From contig NC_063282.1 in NCBI RefSeq assembly GCF_910591885.1, positions 4,094,001-4,158,000 of the forward strand: a stretch of 64,000 nt of DNA, written 5' to 3'. The notes below the pieces were generated by a model. It saw only the letters and a program-made list of their open reading frames with translations. It was not told the origin of the DNA and did no database searches. Position 1 is the first letter of the stretch. Every line of letters starts with the position of its first letter. The position numbers and the translations under genes are program-made. The stretch is from Bombus terrestris. Lineage: Eukaryota; Arthropoda; Insecta; Hymenoptera; Apidae. Positions 1-13,110 of the stretch are shown piece by piece.

Positions 1-1325
1 ATCGGGCCTCGATTCGTGGGCCAGCACGAAATCTTTTCACGCCCGAAAATTATAACGGCGCTTCCGCCACGCGCGAATTCGTGCCATTGTTGCCCGCTAC
101 GAAAAAAAGAAACAAATATCGCGAGCATATACGGGGTGTTGGTAAAAACTGGACACGCTTTATCGGGCGATGTGCCTTTAGCGCGAGCCATAAAAAGCTT
201 TTTTATTACCGAAACGACGGGATTTTTGTCCTTCATGGTGAATTATGCCTGCCTCGTGTTAAATTATTGATCGATAATGTTTAAGTACAGCTACGTAGTA
301 TATAATGCTTTATTCACCGTGCGATTAATCAAATATTTGAGATCGATTTCTTTACAATTACCAGAGATTCGAAATTGATTGGAAATTCAGTTCCCTTCGT
401 TTCACTCAATCCCGTAACTTTAATTTTACTTTATGCTAAATATTTTATACGTCATTTCATATATATTAATTATGTTTCATATTATTTCGTCTTACAATAA
501 GATTTAAAATTTGCAATCTCCGTTTATTAGTGAAATTTTTGACGAACGAGAGACGATGCTTGGAAAGTAGAAAGGTGCGAATATTTTCCGAATAAACGTG
601 GAATGAAAAATTTAGAACTTTGATCAACACCCTATATGCATGTGTGTGTGTGTGTATGTACGCGCAATAATTGCAGGCATCGAGGCGAATCGGACGAGCT
701 CGAGGATATTAGGCCGCAATTTTCGTCGGATGGAAGAGGGCCCACGCTCGTCGTCACAGCTTTTTCATAAATCACCTTCACGCTACGCCACTACCGTCTG
801 AATTTCGACCGGTTTCCTGGACTTTCGATAATCAAATAAAATAACAGCAATCTACCGTACAGATATTCGTCCTCGGGTTATTCGCAGAGAAATTTTTACG
901 TCGACGTCTCTCTCCTCGCTACTTCCATTGACTCTCGCACGATCTATGCAGAAGAATTCTGTTACGTTACTATAATTATCACGGATTTCTTCATCTCGAA
1001 GCACTGCCAGAAAATTTCTAACCTTTCTACCTGTGAATCTCATCATCTTACAATCAAAAATATTCTTATTGTTACTTCGATATTCGTTTTATCGTGTTTC
1101 GAGTTGAACGATGAATGCGAGAAATGCCGAAATGAAAAATACTCTCGTAGGTTACTCGTACTTTTCTAAACCTCAAGTTTTTTGAGAATGTCTTGTAATT
1201 GTACGATTAAAAATATCTACAACTATAACGAATTGATTTCGGTATTCCGTTAATCAGACGAGGCTGCGGGTCCGCGACGACCGCGTGTCAACGTACCTGT
1301 GGCCGATTGCAATTTATCGGGGCCC
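1..1325. other. Non-coding stretch, AT-rich
   Basis: No gene is supported here. The sequence is AT-rich with frequent CpG. A short (TG)n run lies near 640-656. The open frames present are short and contradicted by frames on the opposite strand. It reads as intronic or intergenic DNA. Confidence 0.5.
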
Positions 1326-1378
1326 GCTTCAAAGTGCAAGATTAAATTCGCCGCGAGTTCACTTTTGCACTTTGGAGC
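1326..1378. other. Short inverted repeat (53 nt)
   Basis: The arms at 1326-1339 and 1365-1378 pair through CAAAGTGCAA and TTGCACTTTG, extended by three more bases after one mismatch, around a 25-nt loop. The size is small for a pre-miRNA and I recognise no known mature miRNA. It may be a chance stem. Confidence 0.3.
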
Positions 1379-2334
1379 TCAATAATTCACGTTTGCGTCA
1401 TCCAGCACGATATATCTCCGGCTTATCGACAAATTCGAGACACGACTCCTATATCATCCAGTCTACTCTTCTCTCCTCGTATCGCCGAGAGGCAAAATTC
1501 CACAAAACACTCATTAAAACCAACTACAGATATATAATTTATATCAAAACTACTGCTAATTAAACGAATGATTTCATCTGCGTATCTACGAAATTTTTAT
1601 AAAATTCCTCATTCGTCCGAATGAGAATCTATCAATTCTTAATGGTAAAAATAAAACGTACAGCAGCAAACCAAGCAGAAAATGTCTATCTTTCATGATT
1701 TTCTGATATATATTCGTGCGGATGATTTTATTTTTCCAACGTCTAATTAGAGTACATGCTTGGCGTTACAAACATCGCGAGATTAAAATACGCAGATCTT
1801 TGATACGAAAATCTTTCTCCAGAGAATATTCAGTTAATTCGCTGAAGATTATGCGTTCGTGTAGCAATGGAATTTTCAACGACGATCGAGATTGCGCCAG
1901 TTATTAGATACGAAGCTGTTGGACTATGTGCGATGAAAATGTTCGCTCCTGCAATTTCAAATACGCAGAATAATATACTCGTGAAAAATTTGTACGAGTG
2001 TCGGAGTATATTGGCAGCGAGCGAGAGCAAACTATCGATCTGACAGTGACAACCGGCGTCTATTTGGTTCCTACAGTCGGTGATCGAAAGCAGAAACACC
2101 CAGTATAGCCTGGAAACCGACAAAAGTTTCGTAAGGAGCTAATAGCTCGCGGTGAGCCTCGGACACGCGTGTTTCCGTGTGCGTATACGGACCGTCGTGT
2201 AACTCGGCGGGCTAATGATGATGACACTCTTATTTCTCGGGGAGGACGCGGGTCATTTTTCAAAGGGCAGCCAGGGAGAGAGCTTCTGAACGCGAAGAAG
2301 GTGGAGGAGCAACGGCGAACCCGGGGAGGAAACA
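1379..2334. other. Non-coding stretch
   Basis: I see no supported exon, RNA gene or repeat. Short frames occur on both strands without codon bias or good splice sites. Confidence 0.4.
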
Positions 2335-2436
2335 AGAACAAGAAGACGAACACGACGACGACGACGACGACAACGACGAAGATGAAGAAGAAGAAGAAGA
2401 AGAAGAAGTGGAAGAAGAAGAAGAAGAAGAAGAGGT
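2335..2436. repeat. Compound trinucleotide microsatellite (GAC/AAG)n
   Basis: A run of GAC triplets near 2347-2375 passes into AAG/GAA triplets up to about 2436, with single interruptions. Translation gives only Thr/Asp then Lys runs on the plus strand and Leu/Arg runs on the minus strand, so the frames across it are by-products of the repeat. Confidence 0.9.
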
Positions 2437-3764
2437 TCTCTCCGCACGCAGAAGCTAATGTCCGGAACGACTCCTAAACCATTAGACGGAGAGAAGAAGG
2501 GAGGAGGATTGCCCTTTTCCTCATTTCAGTTCGCCACTCTGTGTCTCTTCGCTCCTCTCCTCTCCCGGCCACCTTTCAAGATGGACAGAGACGCTTTCAA
2601 ACAGAGAATCCAGGGTAAAGAAACTTGGAAATACACGGAGAACTCTCGATCGAAGTGGAGTTCGTGTTCATTACGAACGTACACAGCTTTTCTTTTTTTT
2701 CTTCTTCTTCTTTTTTTACGTTGGAAGTTTCAAAAGTACCGGATTAATCTGTCAGAAGTCTTCGTTTTAAGAAATTTATAAAATAAATATAGAAGAGATA
2801 GCAGTGTTTCCATCATTTTCCCTGGTGGAACGTTGATTTGCTGTATTTTTCGTGTTGATGATCACATCGCCAGATCTGACGACCCTACTTCTCCTTTATT
2901 TATATTACGCTCGTTTTCTCAATGTTTTATCGTCAGTTTCTCCGACGTTCTAATTTTTGAAACCTCTCAGCAATCGATTCGATCGAAAATTAGGGCTCAA
3001 CGTTACGTTCACCAAACATTTTATAATTCTTCCTCTCCGGTCAATTTAGCCTGTCGAATTCTATTCGAAAGAGAATTCTGAAGATTTCGTTACAGTGCCA
3101 ATAAAATTGGAAAATAATTTTATACGACACGTAGCTACGTAGAAGCCACGCGTACGTAAAATCTTTCAGTGACAAGTATCTAAGAACATTCTGCCGAGCT
3201 ACTGCATATAAAACGTATATGCGCGGTTAATTACGGAAAAGTTGGAGCAGACAGAACAAGGGAAGAAGCGCGTTGAATACTATTCGACTTTTTGGATCCG
3301 GATCGTTCCAATCGAACGACACTCGTATCGTTTCGAGACGATAATTTTTTCCAGGGGATTGCACCATTTTTTTCACTCGTCAATGAATACATCGATAAGG
3401 ATGTTTCGTCTAAAATGACTGGTCGCGAGGAATGGATCTGTACGAACGATAACGGATGATAACGAGAGGGGGCCTGTCCCTCTGCTCGGTCAGAGTTTAA
3501 GTAACCGTCTTTCGATTAATTATTCACCATACGTAGCCGTTTAATTCGATTCCTCTGGTTTTACCGTGACCCCGGCGGTTCGTAAACATTGTCAATTATT
3601 TAAATAACTATCCTCTGCACGCTCACTTCGTCCCTAATTGGCCGTGTCTTTGTCCATTTTACGACTGCCCCCTCTCATGGTCGTTTCGACTTCCACTTCA
3701 ACTTCCACGTTTAACCCTGTCCTTTATCGTTACCTCGAGATTAGTTTTCAGATCGTTCGCCTCA
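2437..3764. other. Non-coding stretch after microsatellite
   Basis: No gene supported. A plus-strand frame from 2581 (beginning MDRDAFKQ) runs into a T-rich stretch at 2690-2720 that encodes a Leu/Phe run, which looks spurious. AT-rich DNA follows. Confidence 0.4.
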
Positions 3765-3792
3765 TTTTTTCTCTCTCTCTCTCTCTCTCTTT
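3765..3792. repeat. (CT)n microsatellite
   Basis: About 13 uninterrupted CT units follow a T-run. Simple dinucleotide repeat. Confidence 0.9.
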
Positions 3793-5281
3793 CTTTATTA
3801 ATCTTCTCAAAGATACTCGAGTTTAATGGAGAAATTTACTGTGCGCGAGATTATAAATTTTGGTAATAAAAAAGCTATTAAAACATTTCTCTATGAATCT
3901 AGTGAGCAAAATTTCGGAGGCAGGGCTATCTTTACGACCGGATTTTCAAACTTTGATTTAGATTCAATGAGAAACTCTCATGCCACACTCGCGTGGAACT
4001 AATTGAAAACGTCCGGAGATTCGACGTGGACTGAAATTGATGGAATAAAAGTCAAGAGGCTCTTTTCGTGATAAAAAACAAGCTACAAAAGTGACATTCT
4101 TCAACGAAGTGAGGAGGTAAAGTTTCAAAAGGACGACTCTCGAGTTCCAATTCCTAAATATCTATCCCAATTAGATCACAAATTCTAAACACCGTAGCCT
4201 ATTTTCAGATAAAAAATAAAGGACAGATATAATAAAAATGTTAATCCGCTGCGTGCGTCCAGAAAAAGGTTATCAAAGTGGCCTTTTTCTATGATGCAAG
4301 CAGCCAAGTTACCGCGAGACTGCGATTTCACTTCGATTACGAACGAACGCACCTACTCATAGAATCAATCTAAGATACCGAACGAGCAACGAATCTTCGA
4401 GCAAAGAATCGAGAGGTTCTAGACGCGGTGTCGCGCTATAATCCTTCCACCTGTCCTATTGTTGTAAATTCCGCGCGAGGCGTAACAACGTGTTGCGACC
4501 AGAAGCGGGCAAAAATGAAACGCGGCCAGCGTGAAAGTCTTTTTCGGGCGCAGCTGCAGCCCCGAGAAAGGGAGAGAGGGACTATGGGTACAGGAGCCAT
4601 AATAAATCTCCATTAGCTGCCGAAATTCGGCGTACGTGCGTTTTGCCCAATTACCGTGCCCTCCGCGTCTTCCTTTTTCCTGCAAAACTGGACACGATTT
4701 TATCGACCGCCTAATTGAATCGTCCGCTGGAAAACACCGCGAGCAAATAAAACGCGAGGCGGCCTATTTCGTTGGAGAGGCGTCGCGCGTCCACCACCGC
4801 CGTCTCTTCCAATCTTTTCCCAAAATGCCCGAGTAATTAGCGGCAAACCAATAGCCAATCGCGCCCTTAACCACTTGCCGAGCCTTTAAAAACCGATTAT
4901 CGGTTACACGTTCCAGGATAAACCAGAGCAAAGGCGAGCTCCATCGTTATCCTGTAATTAAATCGTTCGTCCAAGATATCCGCCTTTGGCTGTTAATTTA
5001 TCAGATTGGCGAAAATGAAACGTCCTGTAAAATTTGCATACGACAGGCTAGCGCCATTCGTAGGATCATTTTTAGAGCGAATTCGAGGCTTCAGAAAATA
5101 CGAACGTTACGATGGCTTTCGTACAAGAAATTCAAAATCCCTGAAAGAGAATACAATTCGATAGAGATATTCGCGAGACGAGCACTTTAAGTGTACTGTC
5201 TTATGTTCTTGCAATTTAGAAACTGATCCTTATTCGATAGAAATAAATTCTAAATTTCGATAGAAATAAAACTATAATTTT
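3793..5281. other. Non-coding stretch
   Basis: No gene supported. The part at 4620-5000 is richer in GC and well-spaced AATTA motifs than its surroundings and reads like a possible regulatory segment, but that is only an impression. Confidence 0.35.
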
Positions 5282-5512
5282 CTAAGGAAACTGTGTCGCA
5301 TGTAAAACAATCTCCTATGTTCAATGACTTCCATAACGAAGGAGGTAAAAGTTTTTTTTAATATCGAAACCTGTCGAAAGATAAGAAGACCAACCACGAA
5401 AGAAAACCTCCAACGAAAACGAAACTCCAATTTTTTCTAAGGAGACCCGTTGCACGCAGAACGATTTCCTTACGTTCGGTAATTTTAATAACGAAGAAGG
5501 TAAAGGTTCCTT
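5282..5512. repeat. Degenerate tandem duplication, period about 155 bp
   Basis: Two diverged copies begin with CTAAGGA at 5282 and 5437. In each, a block ending in AATAACGAAG(A/G)AGGTAAA or its close variant closes the unit (near 5348 and 5504). Conservation within the unit is patchy, so the duplication is old. The minus-strand frames across it are products of the duplication. Confidence 0.6.
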
Positions 5513-6292
5513 CATCGAGAGAATAGAATTTTCCAGGTGGTGTTCTTAGGCCGAAAAACAGCCTGTTATTCAATATCCAATAATTTTACGACAGAAGTTA
5601 ACCCTTCATGCTGAATTCTCATCTCGGCGAAATGTGCCAGAAGGAAAGAAGATCGTGGAACGAAGGGAAGCTTCCCTTGCTAGCTACGTCTTAAGACGGA
5701 AGTGCAGGGCAGAAACGCAGGGACAAGATAGATGTGCGTCACTTCCGGCCGCGACAGGGGGTGGCGTCTGCGGGGCGGCAACCCTCGCCGCGCGCCAAGG
5801 GTTCGCAGTTTTGCAGAATATAATTACCGAGCGAGCGTGCACGGGTTTCAGGAACCGCCAACACCGTTGCCGACGGCACGAAACAACTGACGCGCACGGA
5901 ATTTATTCGGACCTGACAAATGAAGCCGCCCCTGCATCAAACAGACCCATCGAAACGTACAATGTTCACGTGACCAGTCTTTTCTTTTCTGTGTATATTA
6001 ACGTTTCCACTATTAATATTCTTTTCTTCGAACTATTCTTATCGTGGAAATAACGTTTTTGGAAGGTGAAAAATTCGAGGCTGGTTTTTTTAATTTCTTT
6101 TGTATCAATCGAAGGATTTGGAAGACTTGGAAAAATTTGTGGATAAGATCGAAGTTCAATGGAAAAGGATGTATATTATTTATCGAGCGATCTGAGTTTG
6201 CTTTCTTTCAGTATCCTTTTTATTACTTGGAAGACAGCACGAAGAAAAGCGGGACTTTTCTATTCGACGATTGCCTGGCCGAACGATCTTAC
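5513..6292. other. Non-coding stretch
   Basis: No gene supported. A GC-rich patch lies at 5690-5870. The plus-strand frame of 139 codons over it has no recognisable domain and no strong splice sites. Confidence 0.4.
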
Positions 6293-6373
6293 CTGTAAGC
6301 GTCGGTAGATGAAACCGAGGTGACGGTGGAGGGACTAACGGAGGTGTGGTTCTGGTAATTCCGTTTCATACCC
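6293..6373 (-). CDS. Candidate small internal exon (81 nt, symmetric phase)
   Basis: On the minus strand a T-rich tract ending TTAATTAG precedes the segment, and a strong donor AG|GTAAGA follows it. Only one of the three frames is open; it encodes GMKRNYQNHTSVSPSTVTSV followed by SSTDAY, with many codons ending in C or G in an AT-rich setting. The length is 81 nt and the phase would be 2 at both ends, so it could be skipped without breaking a reading frame. The first coding exon at 47493-47669 ends in phase 0, so it could not join directly; a further exon would be needed between them. An 81-nt open frame is not rare by chance, so the support rests on the splice sites and composition. Confidence 0.3.
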
Positions 6374-8598
6374 CTAATTAAACCGCAAAAAACGCAACGA
6401 GGGCGTGGTGCATATGGGCGCAGCCCTACCTTCAAAGGGGTAAGGACCTGAAACAATGGCCACGAGACTCGCCATCGTGATCCTTGATCGAATTCCATGT
6501 CTGGCATTCACCGCTTTCAGTAACTCACGAAAGAATTATAATCTCGCATCTCGTATCCCGATATATACAGAAGCGCGTTATGATATTAGTGAAGCTGTAA
6601 TATCATACAATTAATTTGTGTAAAAAGAATTCACACTTTCTCGTATTACCGATTTTTCCTAATTTTGCTTTTCTTCCAACCAATTAATTCCTTCTAGCAT
6701 AGACACATCTACGTACACACTCTACAAATTTATAGTAATCTTTATCGAAGAATAAGAATCGAATCGATAAGAAGATCCGTATCTTGCGCGAAGAAGACAA
6801 GAAAACATTGAAAATTCCTTGTAGCTAAATTGACCTAAATCATATTTCGCAGTACCAATAGCTTAAACGTATTTTGCGTCTGAATAAAGTATTGTAGACT
6901 TTTCCTGATCTTCCTAATTATTACCAGCAATTAATTCGTTCAATATGCATCGTACTCTGCTGTACCACGAATCTAAAATTCGTCTTGCCTTTCGCTGTGT
7001 CATCGAACGAAAACTCTAGTTGGAATATCGTGAGACGATGAACGAAATCGCGGATGAGTTTTAATATTCCATTCGGTCACGTTTCGCCGCGGATACAACA
7101 GTTTAGAAGGCGGCCCCGGTCATTACGTCCAGACGAATGATTGTGGCGCGTTACAAGCCGACGAGGTTATTAACAAGACGCTAATAATTCAATAATTCCC
7201 CGGTGCATAAAATCGCAAGCTTCCTGCGAGGCAACGGTGCGCGCACCACCGTCGTTGAAAATAACAGGCTACCCGGTCTGGAAAATAATCCCATAATGGT
7301 GATAATGACGATAGTGCGTAATAGCGTTCGCCCCGATGATTACACATCTGCAATAATAATATTAATATCGGCGCGATGTTTACTCTTATACATCCAAGTG
7401 GTCGATTGTTGGATGAAAAAATCTGGCCACCTCGCCGGTGGCCATTCGTAGCCAGACTATCAATATTCAATTAACCTTATCAGTTATTATGCCAGCGATT
7501 TTACATATTCGCTCTTATTTATAGCAAGCCGTGGCGCATCGATTCTGCAATTATGGACTCACGCGTGGATAGTCTGCGGCTTCGAAATTACGCTGCTTGA
7601 TATACCCTGGTATCCGCAACATCGGAGAACTATGCCTCTTAATTTACTCTCAACGACGAAAACGAGTGCGAATATATGGATATTTTCAACGTCGTCCTTG
7701 CATTACCGATAATTCTCACTATCTTTCAAATTACGATTTATACAGATTGCTGGGAAGGACTAACAACGAGGTTGAACGGGCCAGAGTGAATACGTACATC
7801 GACCGGTCTTTTAAAATAAAACTATACACGAGTAAGTATACAAGTGAGCAGTTCGTAAGCTTGCGTAGAAATTTCGAAGGATACGAAGCGGATGATAGAA
7901 TATGATAGAAAATAAGCAAGTGGAAGTATTTGCACGACAATCGAGCAACAGCGCGGACTTTTCATTCTTCGTTGCATAAATAAAATAAAACACGTGGTGG
8001 AACATGAGACAGAGTGCGAAGCGTTTCGCCGCGAACGAACGTAACAGGACAGTTGTTACATTAGCACTGACGAGTACATAATATCCAGCAAGGGCCTCGT
8101 TAAGTTCGATAAATCGGAAATCCGAATGATCGACGTTGGAGCGTATCCGGTGCACCGTGTCGACACGAGATTTTCTCGGTAAGGGCCAAGTCCTTGGAGC
8201 CAGCAGTTGTTCGAAATGGTCGCCTTGGGGTTCGGTAACCGCCCAGAGTGTGCACGCGATGCTCGCTGCGTTTCACCGGCCACAAGAGACATTCGATTAG
8301 CCGTCGAAAGTCGAATTGCGACACCAGGGGCGACGCGCTCGTCAGCACTGGAATCGATGTCGCTGTTGACCCCTCCTATCATGAACTGTACAATGGAAAT
8401 GAATGGCTGATAACTGATAAGAGAACACAATACGACGGTGCACTTTTTTTAAATCGTCCTAAGAGAACGATTGTTCTGGACGATACGAGAGTTACACTCA
8501 TTAAGAGGTTGGATATAAAAGTTTTATATAGACGAGCATCGGGTCGTGAACCTTGCGATAAAGGTTGTAATAAAGGTAAGTAGTAAAGGTAGCTACTA
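6374..8598. other. Non-coding stretch with conserved-looking blocks
   Basis: No firm gene. The block at 7060-7500 mixes GC-rich and AATTA-type motifs and looks like constrained non-coding DNA. Between 8050 and 8583 frames are open on both strands, and a donor-like AAAG|GTAAGT occurs at about 8575, followed by CTACTAAT (branch-point-like) and then the long pyrimidine tract. I do not recognise any product. Confidence 0.35.
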
Positions 8599-9400
8599 AT
8601 GTTTCCTTTCCTCTCATTCTTTTCTTTTTCTTCCCTTTTTTCCTTCGCTTTTCTCCCATCCTTTCTTCCCTTCCTTATCCCGCCCTACCTTCCTTTGCTT
8701 CCTTTATTCGCTCATTCCTTTCTTCTTTTACCTTCCGCACCTTCTGTTCAGATTCCTTTGCTCTCCTATTTCATAATTTTATCTCTTCATTTTCCCTCCC
8801 CTTTTTTCATATCGTTTCATTTTTCTCTTTTCCTTATTTTCCTCTCGTCCTTTGCTTTCTCTCCTCTTTTTTCCTTCGCTTTTCTTTCATACTTTCTTCT
8901 CTTCCTTGTCCCACTCTATTTTCCTTTGCTTCGCTCATTCCTTTCTCCTTTTACCTTCCGCATCTACTGTTCAGATTCCTCTGCTTTCTTATTTCATAAT
9001 TTTATCTCTTCACTTTCCCTCCCCTTTTTCCGTATCTTTTCATCCTCCTCTTTTTCTTTCTCTTCTCTTTTTTCCTTCGCTTTTCTTCCATCCTTTCTTT
9101 CCTTCCTTGTCCCACTTTATCTTCCTTTGCTTCCTATATTCGCTCATCCCTTTCTCCTTTTACCTTCCACACCTTCCGTTCAGATTCCTTTGCTCTCTTA
9201 TTTCATAATTTTATCTCTTCACTTTCCCTCCCCTTTTTCCATATCGTTTCATCCTCCTCTTTTCCTTATTTTCCCCTCTTCCTTCCTCTATCGTCTCCTC
9301 CAATCTCTTGTTCTTTCGATCCCTTGCCTTTGTTTCCTCCTTCTTCCCATCTGGTTTCTTCCTTTCGCGTATGTTATCCGACACAGTCATCGTAATTCGT
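8599..9400. repeat. Polypyrimidine minisatellite, about 800 bp
   Basis: The plus strand is almost entirely C and T. Internal copies of a roughly 210-225 bp unit are visible: the marker CAGATTCCT(T/C)TGCT occurs at 8749, 8972 and 9181, each followed by TATTTCATAATTTTATCTCTTCA. The 268-codon plus-strand frame here is Phe/Ser/Leu/Pro-rich and is an artefact of T/C composition, not a protein. Confidence 0.85.
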
Positions 9401-12400
9401 CGTAATCTTCGTGCTCGGTAAATTAAAAGAACATTACAATGTAAAATCGGTGCTCATCCCTCTCCGTTACGTATCGCTCCTGTCTTAATAAACAAATAAC
9501 AACAACGACGATAACGATAATAATAACAATAATAATCTGTTAGATTACAATTTAGCAGCAAACATAAAACGATTAGCGTAATAAAGCGTGTTTAACGAAG
9601 CGAAGGGAACGCCGAGTTTCCAACGAATGGCGAGGTAAAATCGACCCTTTTCTAGTCGGCGGATGCTCGTTCACCTGTTGCATTTTACACGGTCTCGCGA
9701 GTATCACGATCAATAGTCGACGCCACTCGGTCAGTTCGTTATCGTCGATTTACCATAAATTAATTATGCATCGCGCTCTCTAAAGCCAGTTGACGGTTAA
9801 TAAACAAGATCTGGGAATGGTGCGTGTGAGTGTCGCATGAGAATCGAAAGATCTCCTTGAGGCGATTCTTGTGACGCGATTAACTCGAAATCGTCGAGCA
9901 ACGCGCGTCAATTGCATACGTGACAAGATTAAATCGCGACCTCCATCTTTCACGTAACTAGGTATATCTGATCGAGAATCGATCCTAATCTTAGATCATA
10001 AAATATGTATCATTATAACTAGTTCGCGTATCGGCTCTGTCGTAGATCCCTTAACGCTCGCATTTTTCTCGAATTCAAAATCGATCGAAAAATATTATAA
10101 ATTCCTTCTTTCGCGTGGAATTTTTTCTTGAATGTATAATATATTTTTCTCGGAATTAGAACGTCGTATTGATATCGTAGAGCGGGAAATGTAAAAAATT
10201 GCAAGATAGAGGAGAATTTTTCTCGTTAACGCAAACAATGTTAGAAAGCCTTGGACATTATTATCCTTCTCGATAAAATTTGACTGAACTCTAAGAGAAT
10301 AATTTTGCTTTCTGTAAAATCCACGACATTTTGATTTTTTAAATAATTCGCTGTATCTTCTATCTATTCTATATTTATCTATATTTTATATTTAGCGGAT
10401 AATCCGGTCGGTTTCATTTTTCAAAGATTCACCGTCGAGCAAAAACCAACAAACTGCTGCTTATCCAATAAGAAAAAAAAAAAAGAAAAAGATTATCGGA
10501 AGCAGCTTAAACTGGCTACAGCCGCGTAGGCCAATCTAGACACGGACATTTCACATCAGAATAAAATGCATCAGACAGATGCAAACGACGATTCCGACAT
10601 CTCTCAGCCAGCCGACACTATTTTTATCAAGCGCCAAGCGGACATTGGAATTTTACTAAAACTCACACTGATAATTCGACCGTCAGTTTTCTTCCACTCT
10701 CGTCGAAGATTTTGTTTTCGCGAGTATTCAACGAGGCCTCGATATTTCGAAAAATGTTCTTAAAATAACGCCAAGTACCAGGAACAAAATCGACCAGTTT
10801 TACATGCAGATTTTCCACCGGTTCCCAGAATAAATTTACCTAATTGTATTTCCTAATAGTCACACACGCTTGATCCCAGTTGATGGATCGTGCTTTCGTA
10901 GCGAGAGATTTTTCACACGATAAATTCGTGGTAAAACTAAAAAACGAAAGGTCCGTTCCTCAAGCTCGTCCGTTACGATCGTTGGACGATTACAAATCGG
11001 TATCCAACAGCGAAATCCTGGTTAATTCGACGCCATTATCTTCGATCGTACAACACTGTTTCGCAAGCGGGCTCTAATGAAACGAGGAAAAAATTAATAG
11101 TCTCTGACAATGGATTTCGCAATCCAGATGATTTTTGTCTAACCCGTTTGCGAAATTCTTCACGTTTTCCAGCAGATAAATAAATTCACGAGACGAGAAG
11201 AGTAAGATAGAAAGGAGGGATTTTTATTGCAGGAAATACGCGCTGCCATGACCTTTGATTTTGCCAGTAAAAACCGTCTCGGCACGCGTTGCTCCTGCCG
11301 ATATCAATAGGAAAAAAGAAGATGGTTCGTGTATCGCTTTTGACGAACCTCGCGGCATCCACGACGCCGCAATCGTTTGCGTTACTTCGTCTCAGGAAAA
11401 AAAGATAAATAAATAGTCTTTGCAGTAAACGATGCTTTTTATCTATCGGCTGTCTAGCCGGAAGAATCGTCGAGGCGAAACGCTTTTCCGGTTCGTTCGG
11501 AGCTATTCCACTGACTATTCGATTAGGACGATCGGCGAGCAATTTTGTTTCGTCAAGTTCGATTGTTCGCGTTCGCACGATTAATCGTTTTCGCGAAAAC
11601 TATCGCTGGAAATTATGCCTTATCCTTTGAAGATCGCAATATTTCATGGAAACTCTGACAAAGTTCGAATATTTTATCCTTATCGAGCGATATTTCGAAT
11701 CACAGCGGAAAGATTCGCGAAGTTTGGAATTTTTCAAAATTAGGCACCTCGATAACCGAGATTTTTCGAATATTTTTACGCGCTTCTGTTCCCATGGAAG
11801 TCCACGTAGAAACGAAACTCGGGATTATCTTGAACCGCAGACTGGCTTTCAAAAGTCCCGAAATATTATGTAAATTCCAAGGAAACTGGACCGATGGAGC
11901 GGAAAATATTTGTAATAACAGGCACGGCCAGAAAATATCCGCAAGAGTGACGAGAATGTGTTTGCCCGTAGATATTTAGGCTCGTTCGGAGCCACGGCTT
12001 CGTTACAATTTTCACGTTTAACCAGTCGTTGCATTTCGACGGCCGATGCTCGGCCCCGATTCTCGTTGCTTCCTTTTTTGCAGCTCGCATGAAATGCGTT
12101 TTACTGCTTTACCCTGGTGCAAAAAACATCAGCCACGAGTTGAGTCTGTAGATGATGGAGGTGATGAAGAAGTAAACGAAGAAGAAGCGGAAGGTGGCCG
12201 AGTAAGACATAAACGGTCTTCGTTCTTCCTTCGCTTTATCTAGGTACACTTTCCATCGACCAAACGACTCTCCTCCTTGCATTTCCTTCTTTCAAATACC
12301 CCTGCCATTTTTCACAATCGAAATTAAATTCTGTTGCGTCTCCGGCCGAACTTGACGAACATTATCGATGACAAAATTCTGTCGGCTAACGAAACGCTGA

Positions 12401-13110
12401 ATTTAAACAAGCATTTTGATGATTTTATTACCGTTCGAACGTCGAACGTAGTAATTAATTTCTTCAGGGACAAGCTTTTTTGTCCATTCAGGTGTTCTCC
12501 GTAGAACTTCGAAAAAAGAGCAATTTTTCCTATTATTTTTAATTTTCTGAAGGATTATAGCTTTACGTAGAAATGTGAAACCTGTGTCCGAACTTGGCTT
12601 CGAATTGTAGAATGCAGCTTCGACACACGCGTTCCTATAGACTGTGCCAAGATTAAATCAAAATCACTGTTTTTCCCCAATTATTTTATCCTACAAAAAT
12701 CAGGAGAGTAAGTTGAAAAATTCCAATGTTCTACGGTGCTGCTATCTGTTCAGTCGCCAACTTTTCTCTCCTGTAATTATTATTCGATGAAAACGTTTAA
12801 CGCTAGCTGTTATGTAATTCTAACTATTACAACTCCAAAATTATTTAATTGTGAAATGGAACGTTTAAAATTCCTAGAATTCCTGCAACAGCTTCCAACG
12901 TACTGTTACAAAAAATCGAAGGGACCATTCTGTGTTTTCGACGATCACTCGATTTATTAGTGACTTTTCGTAAACCAACGAGCTGATAATTCCGCGACGA
13001 GTGTTAGAAAATCTGTGAGCTATTATTTTAGATAATGTATGTAAGCCGTATGTTTCTTCATTATTTTTATCTGCCGGATTTATGTGAATGAACTTCTCTT
13101 GTCTTACAGT
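9401..13110. other. Non-coding stretch with small microsatellites
   Basis: An AAC/AAT-type microsatellite lies near 9488-9535 and an A-run at 10471-10489. Otherwise AT-rich, CpG-containing DNA with no supported gene. Frames at 11186-11578 and elsewhere lack splice signals and domain-like sequence. Confidence 0.45.

Noticed and set aside
2169..2477. Lys/Thr-run frame across the trinucleotide repeat
   Set aside because: Direct translation of a GAC/AAG microsatellite; complementary strand is open as Leu/Arg runs.
8599..9405. 268-codon plus-strand frame
   Set aside because: Phe/Ser/Leu/Pro-rich, produced by an almost pure T/C tract with repeated units; no protein signal.
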